Shown: positions 17,840 to 29,015, numbered from the stretch's first letter. The stretch: 64,000 bases of DNA from Pseudo-nitzschia pungens (GCA_037355855.1 CM074758.1:9273001-9337000), one strand, 5' to 3'. Program-made: numbers and translations. Notes: a model not told the origin generated them from the letters alone.

Positions 17840-19597
17840 TTATGCGATTGGCAGTTCGTCTTCGTCTTCATCGGCCCCGATGTAGTCACCGGCATAGTTT
17901 CTGCCACCGGCGTATTTCCGAAAGTAGGTGTTGGTTCTCCCAAATCGATTGGGCTTGTTGACGGTGCCGTAGTTGTCGTCGTCCTGTTCCCCGTCCTCGT
18001 CGTTGTATTCCCCGCCTTCCTTTCCGTAGTCCTCGTACTCTTCGTCGTAATACTCCTCGTCGTAATACTCTTCGTCGTCGTCGTACTCGTCCATCCGGTC
18101 GGTATAAATGTCCGTGCACCCGACATCGTCGGCAAAGGAAAAGTTCCGCAGGTGGTACCAGACGGTCGAGGCATACTTGACCCCGCTGGGGATGCCTTGC
18201 GCCTCGTGCCAGGTCCGGTTTTCGGGACGCTCGATCGTGCCGTCGACAAAATCGTTGCGAATGTTCGGCCAGAGAATGGCCCGTCCCCTCCGGGGCTGGA
18301 CGCAGATCGGGTCGGAATTCTCGGGATTCGCCCGCTCGATCTGCGGAAAGCAGGTCTGTCCCCCCTCCCCGACGTCGTTGAGGTAGATTAGGAGCGTGAA
18401 GAGGCGGGGCCCCGCCATGGAGTCGTATTCCTCGGCGATCGCATCCGTGTGGCTCCCGTATTTCTGACCGGGAACGTACTTGATAAAGTGGACGGGTTCC
18501 GTGTGGGTGGCAAAGGGCAGTCCCACCAGATCTTCGATTCGCGACCAGACGTTTGTCAGCAGCGGCTGCCGGAGGCAGCGGTCCGGATCGCACCAGGCCT
18601 GCGTCGACTGGCAGACGCCACCCATGGCGTCGGACGTCCGATCGTCGGCCAGTTCCGCGTACGGGTATCTCCGGCCGTCGCGATCCGTTTCACTGTCGCT
18701 CTCGCTCTCGCTCTCGCTGATGGCCATCTCGGTCTGGGCAATCATCTCGTCGCACTCGGCGTCCGTCAGGAGGTTTTCCATCTGGATCAGCCAGGGACCG
18801 ACCCCCACGTCCGGATCCCCCGGAGGTGTTGCCGACCGCGCGTGGTCCGAATCTTCCGGCCGGGACAGAACGGTGGGGGAATAGCCCGCAAAGCCCGGGT
18901 CGCGTAGGATCCGCTCGTACATGCGGTCGCTGTCCCCCGTCGTCCAGGCGTTGGGCAGCCGCTCGGCGTCCCTGGCGCAGTGCACGTGCTCGTAAAAGTG
19001 GCGCATCTCCCACGGAACAAAGGCCGCCTCCAGCGCCTCGTCAAAGAGCCAGTTCCCGTGCTCGTCGTGCAGCTCGTTCCAGTCCTTGTCGTAGAGGTTC
19101 CCCGACTCGTCGTACCGGATCTGGATCCGGACCCGCTGCCCCCCCTGCCGCTCGTTTTCCCCCGTGTCGTAGAAGAGCGATCCGTTGGGCTCGTGCTCGT
19201 AGAATCCCCGGCCAAAGACGGCGGCCGCGTCCTCGTCCGAAGCGACAAAGGGATCGTAGTTGAGGCAGGTCTGGCAGCGATGCGGGCACCCCGCGAGGTC
19301 CTTGTGCTGGAGTTTCATCGTCCACGGGACGCGATCGTTGATGGCGTGGCACAGGACGTTCCGCTCGAACCAGTTGGCACACCCCGACGACGGGTCGTAG
19401 TAATGGTAATAGTAGTCGTCGTCGCCGCTGTTCTCCTCGTCGATCCACAGCGACGGGTATGCCTCTGCGGTGGGTGAAAGCGAGAGCGCGAATGCGAATG
19501 CGAATGCGAATGCGAATGCGAGCGCGAATGCGAATGGAAACGCCTGCATCAGCGGGGAGGAGGACTGAAGCCTCGGGAGGCGCGATTGCAATGGCAT
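17840..19597 (-). CDS. Secreted prolyl 4-hydroxylase-like 2-oxoglutarate/Fe(II) oxygenase
   Basis: The 585-residue single-exon gene has its ATG at 19597. The N-terminal signal peptide has a hydrophobic core that is a simple repeat, AFALAFAFAFAFAFAL. A Cys-rich segment (about residues 70-125) precedes an acidic linker. The C-terminal oxygenase domain has the expected iron ligands: H-x-D in YGSHTDAI (about residue 382), the distal His in TWHEAQG (about 463) and the 2-oxoglutarate-binding Lys in SGVKYAST (about 473). LLIYLNDVGEGGQTCFP is typical of P4H-alpha family domains. Such enzymes hydroxylate prolines of secreted proteins in the ER. The C-terminal tail is Tyr/Asp/Glu-rich (YYDEEYYDEEYEDY). 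No ER retention signal is seen (it ends ELPIA). Family is confident, substrate unknown. Confidence 0.88.
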   Translation of the reverse strand: MPLQSRLPRLQSSSPLMQAFPFAFALAFAFAFAFAFALSLSPTAEAYPSLWIDEENSGDDDYYYHYYDPSSGCANWFERNVLCHAINDRVPWTMKLQHKDLAGCPHRCQTCLNYDPFVASDEDAAAVFGRGFYEHEPNGSLFYDTGENERQGGQRVRIQIRYDESGNLYDKDWNELHDEHGNWLFDEALEAAFVPWEMRHFYEHVHCARDAERLPNAWTTGDSDRMYERILRDPGFAGYSPTVLSRPEDSDHARSATPPGDPDVGVGPWLIQMENLLTDAECDEMIAQTEMAISESESESDSETDRDGRRYPYAELADDRTSDAMGGVCQSTQAWCDPDRCLRQPLLTNVWSRIEDLVGLPFATHTEPVHFIKYVPGQKYGSHTDAIAEEYDSMAGPRLFTLLIYLNDVGEGGQTCFPQIERANPENSDPICVQPRRGRAILWPNIRNDFVDGTIERPENRTWHEAQGIPSGVKYASTVWYHLRNFSFADDVGCTDIYTDRMDEYDDDEEYYDEEYYDEEYEDYGKEGGEYNDEDGEQDDDNYGTVNKPNRFGRTNTYFRKYAGGRNYAGDYIGADEDEDELPIA

Positions 19598-20879
19598 GCT
19601 GCTCGATCCCGATCTGGCTTGCTAGCAGGTAGTAGAACAAGGGAGTAGTTGTGTATCCGTTGGAATAGTGGATTTTCCTCTGCAGTGAAAGAATGATTTG
19701 GGTATTCGTACTAGTATTCTTTATTACTACTACTTCAATTTTTCATGCATTTGGTTTCTCAAAATCCTGCTTTCATCCGTTTGTGTGAAGGCGAATTGGG
19801 AATGGAGTCATCAGCCATCGCTAATCTACCGTAACTTACTCGGAATACAAAAAAATAATACAAATCCGAAGGATATCTACGGTAACCTTACCGTAGTCTA
19901 ACCATGCCTCTATCAGGATCGCAGTTGGGAATCTATCCTCCCCAGTTCCATAATTGCCCCTCCATTTGGCAAGCGCCGGCGAGGAGGAAAATAGTAATTT
20001 ACTTAGGACGGATTGATTCGGTGCACGCGTAGTCGTTCGAATCGTACAATCGTGAAAAATAACGGCTGTTTTCAACAACAAAGACAGACGACATGATCAA
20101 AGAAGAAGAACGCGGATCGGAAGCGACTGATTATTATTATTTTGATTGTTGAGATTGATTCATTCATTCATTCAACAATCAATCTTTTTTTCGGGTTTTT
20201 GAGGAACTTCCTTCGTAGTGATCATCAAGTACAAGGTGTGATTCTTCCCTGTACGTAGTATTAGTTTTTAGTACTGTACGGTAAGGTTTACCATCCCATC
20301 ACCGTTGATTGAGAAGATTCTTCTGATACCAAGTGGACACGGGAGTACCGTACGTACTCACAGTCTGTGGTCATGATCGCGATCCACGATTAGTTCACGA
20401 TCCTCTCTGCCGTACGGTAATTACTCGTAGCTGTACAATCTGTTCTACGATGGGAGAGACAAGCCATTCGTTGTCCACGGTCCAGAGGAATCAATCAATC
20501 ACCGTTTCGGAACACGGACTAGTGCAATGAAAATCCTAGTACTACTAGTACTAGTAGTACTACCACTAGACACAGATAGACCGACAAGGTGAAGCGACAC
20601 GCTGAGCGCGAGGGAACTCCATCGAGCACGATAGTACTCGTCGCCGTCGCGACGCAAATATCATTGATCATCATTACTAGAAGTATTTCTCTATTTTTAT
20701 TTCCTCGAGCCGGGTCAAATCAAATTCAATTTTCGTTCCGCACGCGCCAAACTAGTAGACACATCATCTCGGAATCCAACAACGAGAAGAACAGCAACAA
20801 ACGACCGAACGAAACCAACAAAACAACCAAGCCAAGCCAAGCCAAGCCAAGCCAACCAACCAACCAGCAAGCAATCGCA
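19598..20879. other. Divergent intergenic region between oxygenase gene and SKP1
   Basis: It contains GTAACCTTAC/GTAAGG motifs (19881, 20278, 20410), an ACTAGT-rich palindromic run near 20537-20565, and an AAGCC/AACC repeat at 20829-20870 in the presumed SKP1 5' leader. No gene is supported. Confidence 0.6.
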
Positions 20880-21829
20880 ATGGTCACCATCGACACGATC
20901 GACGACAACGGCGCAAAGACAAACGACGCCAAGAAGGAGGCTTCCAAGCACCGCCACCGGACCATCCGTCTCGTGTCCATGCCGGACGAACGCGGCGTCT
21001 CCCAGACCTTTGAACTCGCCGCCGACGCCGCGTCGATCAGCGAATTTCTCGCCAACAATCTCGATCTGGAGGACGACGAAGAGGATGATAATGATAACGA
21101 TACCGATAACGATGACGATAACGACGAGGACGATAACGATAACGACGAAGAGGAGGATGCAACCATGGAGCCAGTCGCGCGCACCATCCAGGTCCCCCGG
21201 GTCCGCGGCGAGTGCCTCGGCAGGGTCGTCGAGTTCCTAGAGCACTACCGGGAAGAAGAGCTGAAGCAAATCTCGGGAAAACCGCTGGATGGAAACACAT
21301 TCGACCAGGTACGAGCAAACATAACCACGCGCAACGTGTGCCGTTGGCAATGTGCTTGTTTTGTCTGATTGTCTTTCTGACGAAGCAATGGTTTTGGTTG
21401 TTGCTATTGTTGTTGCTGTTGTTGTTGTTGTTGTTTTCGTGTGGACAGGTGATTGATCAGCAATGGTACCGAGACTTTATGTGCGACGAGCGGTTGGGAA
21501 TCGCAACGGAAGCACCCGCTACCGCTGCCAATGACACTGCCACTGCCACTGCCACTGCCACTGCCACCGGCAAGCCAAAGGCCGGAGAGACCGACAAGAC
21601 CCGAAACCAGCACCCGGAACTTCCTCGACCGATCGGGGAGCTCTTTGACGCGGCGAATTTTATGGGAATCGAGCGCCTACTCGATCTGGTGGTCCTCCGG
21701 ATTGCCTTTGGAATCGTCGAGGGCAACAAAAACCGGGAAGAGATCCGCGCGTATCTAAATCTCCCCGAGATGACCGAGGAGGAAGAAGCAATGGTTCGAA
21801 AGGACCACCCTTGGATCTTTGAAGAGTAA
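20880..21829 (+). CDS. SKP1: SKP1-like SCF ubiquitin ligase adaptor
   Basis: Two exons, 20880-21308 and 21449-21829, are joined in phase 0 and give 269 residues. The ATG (MVTIDTIDDNG) follows a repetitive leader; the frame is open further upstream but without SKP1 similarity. The N-terminal BTB/POZ-type half (RTIRLVSMPDERGVSQTFEL...) is interrupted by an acidic insert of about 30 Asp/Asn/Glu residues. The C-terminal half carries the SKP1 dimerisation/F-box-binding signature: PIGELFDAANFMGIERLLDL, then IRAYLNLPEMTEEEEAMVRK and the terminal HPWIFEE. Between them is an Ala/Thr run (TATATATATATG). SKP1 links cullin-1 to F-box proteins. The protein is longer than typical SKP1 (~160 residues) because of the two inserts. 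An AATAAA lies about 55 bp after the stop. The 140-bp intron contains a TTG-repeat tract. Confidence 0.93.
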
Positions 21830-22511
21830 GGTTGGCGAGTGAGGCCGGGTTTGCGAAAGCAAAACACACCGTACCGGTAGAGTAATAAAAAATCAATCTC
21901 AAGTGAATCCCAATGATAATAACAACTACGAAGTAACCTTACTTCGTAATCATAAGTGTTTCCATTGCTTGGGAACCCCCCTTTTCCTGAAAACAAAGTT
22001 ACTATCGGAGTCACAGTACGACCGGGCATGCGCGGTTTTCCGACCAAAAGCTGCGCGCAACCGAGATTCCATTCCACCAAAATTTGGCATCCAACCGACC
22101 CGTTGCGGTGATGCGGGAGCGGTGCTCACCGGGAATTGCGGTCGATCCTTTAATTTTAATTTTAATTAATTAAACGCCCAATCGTGACAACATTCCGAAT
22201 TTCGGTCGCGCACCGGAACGGAACGGTCTCGAGAGTCTCGAACGCGTGCTCGGTCGTAGTAGATCCCTCGACCCATCAGCTTGCTGCTATTGTGCTGTAT
22301 CACAACCCACTCCATCACAATACGCCATAAGATAACTGCACCTTACCGGTAACGCAGTTCTCGTTTCGTCCGAGAGCTCCGGAAGCGGAGGTTGGAACAG
22401 AATCTGGCAACAAGGGCAACAATAAAAAGAGAGACAGAGAGAGAGAGAGAAAAGAAAGCCGCCGAGACTCGTGGAAAAGCAATAGTAGCAGCCAGAAGAA
22501 AAACAGTCACC
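21830..22511. other. Intergenic between SKP1 and coiled-coil gene
   Basis: It holds the SKP1 poly(A) signal near 21883, a GTAACCTTACTTCG motif near 21932, an AATTTTAATT run near 22152 and an AG-rich leader (22425-22460) before the next ATG. No gene is seen. Confidence 0.5.
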
Positions 22512-25111
22512 ATGCTGATGCTCGATTGCGGCGCCGTCCAGTGCGGCTCGCTCGAGTTCCTCAGCCCCTTCCCGCTGCCGCTGACCTCGGTGGACCAATC
22601 CGACTTTGACCAGCTGCCGGTAGAGGAGCGCCTCTCCATCACCCAGCGCAACCTCCGGCAGGTGAGGGAAACCCTCCGCCTCAAGCAGAGCGACTACGAG
22701 GATCTCCAGCAGGAAATGAAGTTCCACGCCATCAAGAACGAGGAACTCATGGACGTCGTCAACGCCTTTCGGTCCTCCTCGGCCGATCGGTCCCGCGACA
22801 TTATGCGGGCCAAGGCGGAGCAAAACTCCGAGCTGACCCTGCAGGTACACGCGCTGCGGGATCTGCTCACCAAGTCGGGAGAGGAGGTGGCGGACCTCCA
22901 GAAGAAACTCGAGGAGACCACCGCCAAGGGGGAGCGATTGACGGCCGACCAGCGGTCCCACGAGCACCTCAGGGTGCAGCTCGACGATCTGGCGAAATCC
23001 CTGGAGAGCATGGACGTCGACGGCGCCGACGACGAGGTTTCCAACGAGTGGCTCAGATTCAAGTCGCTCCTCGGTGCCATCCACAAAAAGGGTGGCGACA
23101 ACAACGCCCCCGACAACCCGCACTCGGAGACCATCGACGCGATTCGCCGCAAGATCACGGCGCTGGACGCGGACCGGCAGCGACTCCTCAAGGAATCCAG
23201 GTTCTACGGCGTTTCCGAGGGGGACAAGGAGCGGACCATTCGGGACCTCGAGCGAAGGGTTCGCGCCCACGAGGACGAAACCAGCCAGCTGACCGCCACC
23301 AACCACGAGCTGAAGGAACAGCTGGCGGTCCGGGAGGGAAAGATCGGTGCCCTCGAGGAGCTCTTCCAGAACATCAACGCCAACCGGACCCTCGACGCGC
23401 GTGCCAATCCCGATCGATCGCTCTTTGAGGCCGAGGACGACGACGACGACGACGATACGGAAAACTACGATGACGTGGACATGGATTCCACCGCCGGAGA
23501 CAGCGCCAGCGCCAATGGCAACGGCAAAAAGGCGGGTGTCGCGCAGTCCTTCGAGGAGATGTTTGTCAACATCTGGACGAGTGTTACGGGGGGAAGCCAA
23601 ACCAACGGCGCCTCCGCCCTTCTCGCCGACGACGCGGGCTCGGTCTCGGCCTCGGCGTGCTCCTCGGGAAGCAGCACCGATCCCGAGGACCGCAAGCTGG
23701 CGACGTGCCTGTCGTCCGATTCCTACCACACCAAGCAGGTCGAGGAGGAACTCGAGTCGGCGGCCCGACAGGAATTCCGCGAGCTGCGGGAGAGCTACCA
23801 GACCCTTTCCAAAGACCACGAATCGGCCCGATCCCAGATCTCGGACCTGACCGCCAAGCTCCGGGAAACGACCAAGCGCGCCAATTCCTTCCAGAAGAAG
23901 GCGGGACTCCGGGAGGTCATGCTCAGGGACGTCATCCAGCAGTACAAGAACCTCCGAACGGAGCACTCGGAAGCCATCGATCGGGTCGAAGAGCTCCGGA
24001 ACGAGGTCGGCGTGCTGACGGTCCAGCTCGGGGACGAACGCGAGCTCCGAAAGGAACAAAAGCGGACGCCGGAAACCCTCGACCCCACCGGAACCGAAAA
24101 GGCCTACCCGACGGAGATCCTGGTGGAGGGAGAGGCCGCCACCGTGGACCTGTCGGAGCGCACGGAGCGGACCGTTCCACGAGCCGAGAACGCCGAAGCC
24201 GATGCCGACGCCGCGCAAGCCGCGCTGGTGGAGGCCGCGAACGCGAACGCGAACGAGACCGCGAACGAGATTGCCAACGCGAATGCGTTGGTGGTGCAGT
24301 GCCTCGAGACCGAGTGCGACCGCCTCCAGCACGAGTTCGATACGGCCATCGACAAGATCAACGAGCTCGAGGAATCCCTCGAAAGAGCCCGGGCCGAGGC
24401 CCGCGAGTCCATGGCGCTCCGGGTCGACCAGTCCGTGACGATTGCGCGCATGGAGGCCGAGTTGGAGGCATCGGCATCGGCATCGGCCGCGACTGCGAAT
24501 GCGACTGCGAATGCCGACGAGCAACGCAAGACGGAGCATGAAGGCGAATCCCAAATGGCCAGGGAGAAGCAGTTGCAGCGGGAGCGGGACCTGTGGGAGG
24601 TCATCGAGCAGTACAAGCAACTCGCGGAACAAAACGAATCGACCAAGGCCGAAACGAACGAGGAAGTGGAGCTGACCGAAACAGTGACGATCCAGCGCCG
24701 AGATTTGGTCTACGAATACCGAAAGCTGGAAAAGAGTAAGAACAAACACCATTTTGCGCAAAAAAACATCTGGCGGTTGCCGTGCGAACTTTGGTCTAAC
24801 CCGCAATCATCTTGTTTCCGTCTCTTATCCGTTTTTATCGATTTGTGATCGATCCACCCAGCCCTGGAGGAAGCCGTCGAGAACGGCCAGCAACTGGCGG
24901 CGGACCTGGAAAGCGCCCAGAACGAGGCCGCGGAACACAAGAAGGAGACCCAGGGAATCCGAAAGAAATTGGCGGGGTGCCACTCCCACTACAAGCAACT
25001 CCAGGAACAATACGAGTCGGTGGTCCAAGAAAACGAAGAATTGGACCGTCGTTTGTCCGAGGCTCTACAAATCGAACAACAGCTGGCGTCGCTGAGCAAT
25101 GACAATGAAAG

Positions 25112-25145
<34 letters not shown>

Positions 25146-25376
25146 CGGAAAACAAAACCGAGCAGGCGACGATCCAATGAGCACGAGCGCTTTGCAATGC
25201 ATTTGTTGCGAAACACGATGCCGTGCCCAGGCATCGCGTTGCCTTGCCTTGCGTTGCGTTGCATTGCGTTTCATTGCGTTTCATTGCGTTGCATTGCAGC
25301 CATGATTGTTTTGAGCCAACACCGTAGCCAACCACAGAACCGAACGGGGTCTGTTATTTCGAATCGACTGTGCTAG
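22512..25376 (+). CDS. Long coiled-coil protein (912 residues)
   Basis: Two exons, 22512-24735 and 24862-25376, join in phase 1 and total 2739 nt. The start MLMLDCGAVQCG follows a CACC context. Most of the protein is heptad-rich coiled coil (QSDYEDLQQEMKFHAIKNEE; SQLTATNHELKEQLAV) broken by an Asp-rich and Ser-rich linker at about residues 305-400 and an AEADADAAQAA/ANANETANEIANAN low-complexity region. A motif of the form LRDVIQQYKNLRTEHSEA recurs (also LWEVIEQYKQLAEQNES and CHSHYKQLQEQYESV) and is shared with the locus at 43.5-47.2 kb. The C-terminus is basic (KTKTKTKTKRKTK) and its last ~60 codons are low-complexity TTGCGTTGCATTGCG-type sequence, so the true end may differ. No motor or enzyme domain is seen; a scaffold role is inference. 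Confidence 0.78.
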
Positions 25377-26107
25377 CATCCGTATCTACTAGAAGTATTT
25401 CCTGGTACTATGCTGTTCAGTCGAGCCACCGGGGGCGTCCGGGTTATTGTGACCATTCTTCTGCCGGAAGTTTCGGAGCGGGTATGGCAACTCCCTAAAA
25501 TTGTTTTACTAGTACACACACTATTTGGAACAGACTGGCGTTTGGCATCTTTCACTGCAACCATAGAACAAAAAGAGCTATTCAACAACTACTCCAGTAG
25601 TGCCCGTGCATTCTCGTTGCTCCTCGTTCCACTATTTGCGTCGTACTGGTCCTGCTGCTGGGTACTACTACTACTACTAGTAGTAGCTACTAGCTACTAT
25701 TCAGAAAATACGACGCGGGATCACAAGAATCTCCCTCCGTACCCTTTCTGAATGGTGGGTGGAAAGCGAAGGAACGGGCTCAAAACCTTTCTGCTCCACA
25801 AACCCAAAGGACAACAAATCATGGATTGCAACATGGGCACCCACTACTTTTTCCTGCAAGTACGACGAAGAATAGTAAAAAGTGAGACCTGCAACCTGCT
25901 CCGCCGTCTCGGTTTGCTCTAACCGATGCTCGGTCGGTGAAACGGACGTCCGTACGTCGTAAGTTATTACATCAAATACCGAAGTTTCTCTCAAGCCTTA
26001 ACCTTATTTAGTTCCTAGTTGTTGTTGCACGTACGCATCATCATCCATCACCACTTGGTATTTTTTTCTTTCCGAGGTCCCTGCCTCGAGCCGATAGCCG
26101 ATGGCCG
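25377..26107. other. Intergenic
   Basis: No supported gene. An ACTAGT/TACTAG-rich run is at 25660-25695. Short frames on both strands lack recognisable features. Confidence 0.5.
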
Positions 26108-26377
26108 ATGAATTGGTTCTCATTCTTTCATTGCTTGGCGGAGAGCATCGTTGTGGCAAACACCGCGATGATGAAACGCAGAAACAAAACATCACTGGCG
26201 AGCTGCTTCGTTTGCATCACCGCACTCCTATCCGGTATTTCGAATGGGTACTCCGGCGTGGGGTACCGCAGCAGAGGCACCACCGACGGGCGGTCGATGC
26301 CCCTGCCTGTCCCGCGCCCCAAATGCTCCCTCGCGACGGCGTCTCGATACCCGTCTTTGCTCGTCGAAGGCTACTAG
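26108..26377 (+). other. Signal-peptide-like frame preceding the HA protein
   Basis: The frame from ATG 26108 (better start ATG 26168, MMKRRNKTS) encodes a basic n-region, a hydrophobic core and a plausible cleavage site (ISNGYSG), then stops at 26377 while the HA frame is already open. It is probably the true N-terminus of the HA protein, displaced by one frame. Confidence 0.4.
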
Positions 26378-28052
26378 GTCCTCCCCGAAATCCTCCCGTT
26401 CGGAGAGACGCGCCGCGGTATCATGGGACGACATGTACCAGAGCCTCGCTTCCTACAAGACGCAATTCAATTCGACGCTGGTTCCGAGGACCTACAAATC
26501 CGATCCGAAATTGTGGGCTTGGGTAAATCAACAGCGAGCCTTGCACAGGGACAATGGCCTCTCCGACGACCAGAAGGGGCAACTGGAGAAACTCGGATTC
26601 GTGTGGGATGTCTGGGAACACATGTACTCTCACCTCGTGCGCTACAAGGAACGGGAGGGCGACTGCAACGTTCCTCAAAAACACCAGGAAGACGGAAACA
26701 ATCTCGGGGTGTGGTTGAACAACCAACGACAGAGCCGAACGAACGGACAGCTGGATCGGAACCAGGAGAGGAAACTCACCGAGCTCGGAGTGGTCTGGGA
26801 CATCCAGGGTCGGAAATGGGAGGACATGTTTGCGCTGTTGGTGCAGTACAGAGAACGAGAGGGCGACTGCAATGTTGCACAAAAACACAAAGAAGACGGG
26901 AAAAGTCTCGGGATTTGGTTGAACAATCAGCGCCAGATTCAATCGAATGCCGGACGGCGACTGGATCCCGATCTGGAAAAAAGGCTCACCGAGCTCGGCG
27001 TGGTTTGGGATGTTCAAGGTCAACGATGGGACGATATGTACTCCCTCTTGCTCCAATACAAGGCACGAGAGGGCAACTGCAATGTTCCGTTCAACCACAA
27101 AGAAAATGGTCTCAATCTCGGAATGTGGTTGAACAACCAGCGCAAGGGCAAGAAATCCGGAAAGCTCGAATCGCACAAACAAAAACTGCTGGAGAATGTC
27201 AGCGTCGTTTGGAGCCGCAAGACTCACTGGGACGGTGCCTTTGCATTGTTGATGCAGTACAAACAAAGAGAAGGCAATTGCGACGTGCCCTTTCGGCACA
27301 AGGAAGACGGTCAAAACCTCGGGAGCTGGTTGAGCAAGCAGCGCGAAAACAAAAAGAATGGACGACTCGAGCCCAAACGAGAAAAACGGCTGGAGAAGCT
27401 CGGAGTCGTGTGGAATCCGCATTGCAGCAAATGGGACGACATGTATTCGATGCTCGAACAATACAAAGCCGAAAACGGGCACTGCAACGTCCCACAGAAA
27501 CACCAAAAGGACGGTCAAAATCTCGGAAACTGGTTGATGACGCAGTGCAAAGACCGCAGAAATGGAAAGCTGGAACGCGTCAGGCAAAAACGATTGGAGG
27601 AACTGGGTGTGGTTTGGAACCGTCGGAATTCCTGTACGTGGGAAGTGATGTATGGATTGCTCAAGCAATACAAAGAACGAGAAGGGACCTGCAACGTTCC
27701 AGACCGGCACCAAGAAGGGGGGGAAAACCTCGGATTCTGGCTGGTCAATCAGCGCACGAGCCAAACCAACGGCAAGATGGATCCCCAACGAGAGCGGCGG
27801 TTGACGGAGCTCGGCGTGGTGTGGAGTCGTCGGGCCACCAGCTGGGACGCGAAATACTTGTTGCTAGAGCAGTACCAACAACGCGAGGGACACTGCAACG
27901 TTCCGTTGCGGCACAGAGAAGGCGACGAAAAACTCGGAATGTGGTTGAGCAACCAGCGCCGGGCCAAGAACAGCGGCAAGATCGATCCCGAGAGAGCACG
28001 CCGACTCGAGGCGATTGGGATTCAATGGAGGCTCAACACCAAGCGACAATAA
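26244..28052 (+). CDS. Protein of eight helicase-associated (HA) domain repeats
   Basis: The frame starts at ATG 26244 and has 602 codons ending at TAA 28052. After about 55 low-complexity residues come eight consecutive ~65-residue HA repeats. Each follows W-D-x-M-Y-x2-L-x2-Y, then G-x-C-N-V-P-x-x-H, then L-G-x-W-L-x-x-Q-R, then L-x-x-L-G-V-V-W. HA domains (PF03457 type) occur at the ends of some bacterial helicases and as stand-alone arrays in algae; they are three-helix bundles suspected to bind nucleic acid. No helicase domain is present. Upstream, a different frame (ATG 26108 or 26168) encodes a clear signal-peptide-like sequence, NKTSLASCFVCITALLSG, which is +1 out of frame with the repeats, so the real N-terminus may need a frame correction or a small intron. 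A (GTATA)n run and AATAAA follow at 28085-28110. Confidence 0.85.
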   Translation: MGTPAWGTAAEAPPTGGRCPCLSRAPNAPSRRRLDTRLCSSKATRSSPKSSRSERRAAVSWDDMYQSLASYKTQFNSTLVPRTYKSDPKLWAWVNQQRALHRDNGLSDDQKGQLEKLGFVWDVWEHMYSHLVRYKEREGDCNVPQKHQEDGNNLGVWLNNQRQSRTNGQLDRNQERKLTELGVVWDIQGRKWEDMFALLVQYREREGDCNVAQKHKEDGKSLGIWLNNQRQIQSNAGRRLDPDLEKRLTELGVVWDVQGQRWDDMYSLLLQYKAREGNCNVPFNHKENGLNLGMWLNNQRKGKKSGKLESHKQKLLENVSVVWSRKTHWDGAFALLMQYKQREGNCDVPFRHKEDGQNLGSWLSKQRENKKNGRLEPKREKRLEKLGVVWNPHCSKWDDMYSMLEQYKAENGHCNVPQKHQKDGQNLGNWLMTQCKDRRNGKLERVRQKRLEELGVVWNRRNSCTWEVMYGLLKQYKEREGTCNVPDRHQEGGENLGFWLVNQRTSQTNGKMDPQRERRLTELGVVWSRRATSWDAKYLLLEQYQQREGHCNVPLRHREGDEKLGMWLSNQRRAKNSGKIDPERARRLEAIGIQWRLNTKRQ

Positions 28053-28559
28053 TACGTCGGTACCATGTCGATTTTTTCGATACTAGTATAGTATAGTATA
28101 GTATAGTAATAAAATAGAAATCTAATGCTCCAGAACGAATTCGGCAAAGTGTAGTCCGTTTTAGTTCCAAATTCTTTCGCGGTACAACAACAATGAGAAG
28201 TGATCGCCAATGATGGGAAGATGTTCCGTTCATCTACTCAGCAAAATTGGGCTTTGGCACAAGCACAAGTTCGGCATCCTTATCATTATTTGTCGCAAAA
28301 CTTTCTATCCGAGAGCCTTTTCTTCTACTTTTTCTTTCTTTTGTTTTTTTTTGCACATCGCTTTGATGCTAATTGAATATAGAACATTTTCCCTGTGAGC
28401 AACACGAAGTTGCGTGTTTGCATTGGTTGGATGGTGTCCACGAATGGCCGCGGGAGGGCCGAAGCTTTGAGTTGCATCCTATGCGGGTGGACAACCCTTC
28501 AAAATCAACTTGTTGTTGATAAAGACAACAATGACGATGATGGCAATGACGATCATCAT
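28053..28559. other. Convergent intergenic region
   Basis: It holds the 3' ends of the HA gene and of the minus-strand CxxC gene. A poly-T tract is near 28334-28350. No additional gene is supported. Confidence 0.5.
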
Positions 28560-29015
28560 TTAGAAGCGACACAGCGAACTCGTAAGGTCCAGCAATCTCT
28601 CGATCCCCACCGGAATGTTTCTTCCTCCTCCTTCCTGTCGTGCCTCTCGCTCCCTCTGATATTGCATATCCCGTGCCTTGGAATTTCCGGGCGAGTAAAA
28701 GTTTTTGTGATAAAACTCCACCGGCAATCCTCGCTTCACTGCACAATCCGGACAAATCCACTCCATGCTTCCTCCGCTGAGATGATGGTGTTGATTTTGA
28801 TTTTGCCCGTAACCTGCTCCCCCGCCATTCCTGCTGTGTCCGTTAGGGGACATTCCGGTCCCGCCCTGTATAATGAATACCTTGTCTTTCTTTACCCACT
28901 TTGAAAAGCCACACGACTCGCAATCTCTCGGTTTTCTATCCAGTGTTCGCTCCAGCACCAATCCCCCTTCGATGGCCACCAGATTCCCCATGGAATCGCG
29001 AAGAAACTTTCCCAT
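28560..29015 (-). CDS. Small hypothetical protein with a two-CxxC zinc-ribbon-like module
   Basis: The 151-residue frame has a good ATG at 29015 (MGKFLRDSMGNLVAIEGG). Two Cys pairs, CESCGF at about residue 32 and WICPDCA at about residue 87, could bind one zinc ion. Between them is a Gly/Asn/His/Gln-rich insert (GGGAGYGQNQNQHHHLSGGS). The C-terminal third is charged (RDMQYQREREARQEGGGRN). The pattern suggests a zinc ribbon with a spacer. I do not recognise the family and infer no function. Confidence 0.6.
   Translation of the reverse strand: MGKFLRDSMGNLVAIEGGLVLERTLDRKPRDCESCGFSKWVKKDKVFIIQGGTGMSPNGHSRNGGGAGYGQNQNQHHHLSGGSMEWICPDCAVKRGLPVEFYHKNFYSPGNSKARDMQYQREREARQEGGGRNIPVGIERLLDLTSSLCRF

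Noticed and set aside
22287..24806. 839-codon minus-strand frame opposite the coiled-coil gene
   Set aside because: Its composition (Leu/Gly/Arg-rich, no domains) is what the reverse of a Glu/Lys/Gln-rich coiled coil with third-position GC bias gives. The plus strand has heptads, an intron and a good start.
26421..27788. 455-codon open frame on the minus strand opposite the HA-repeat gene
   Set aside because: It mirrors the repetitive HA gene; repeated codons keep the antisense frame open. The plus strand encodes eight recognisable domains, so this is a shadow.
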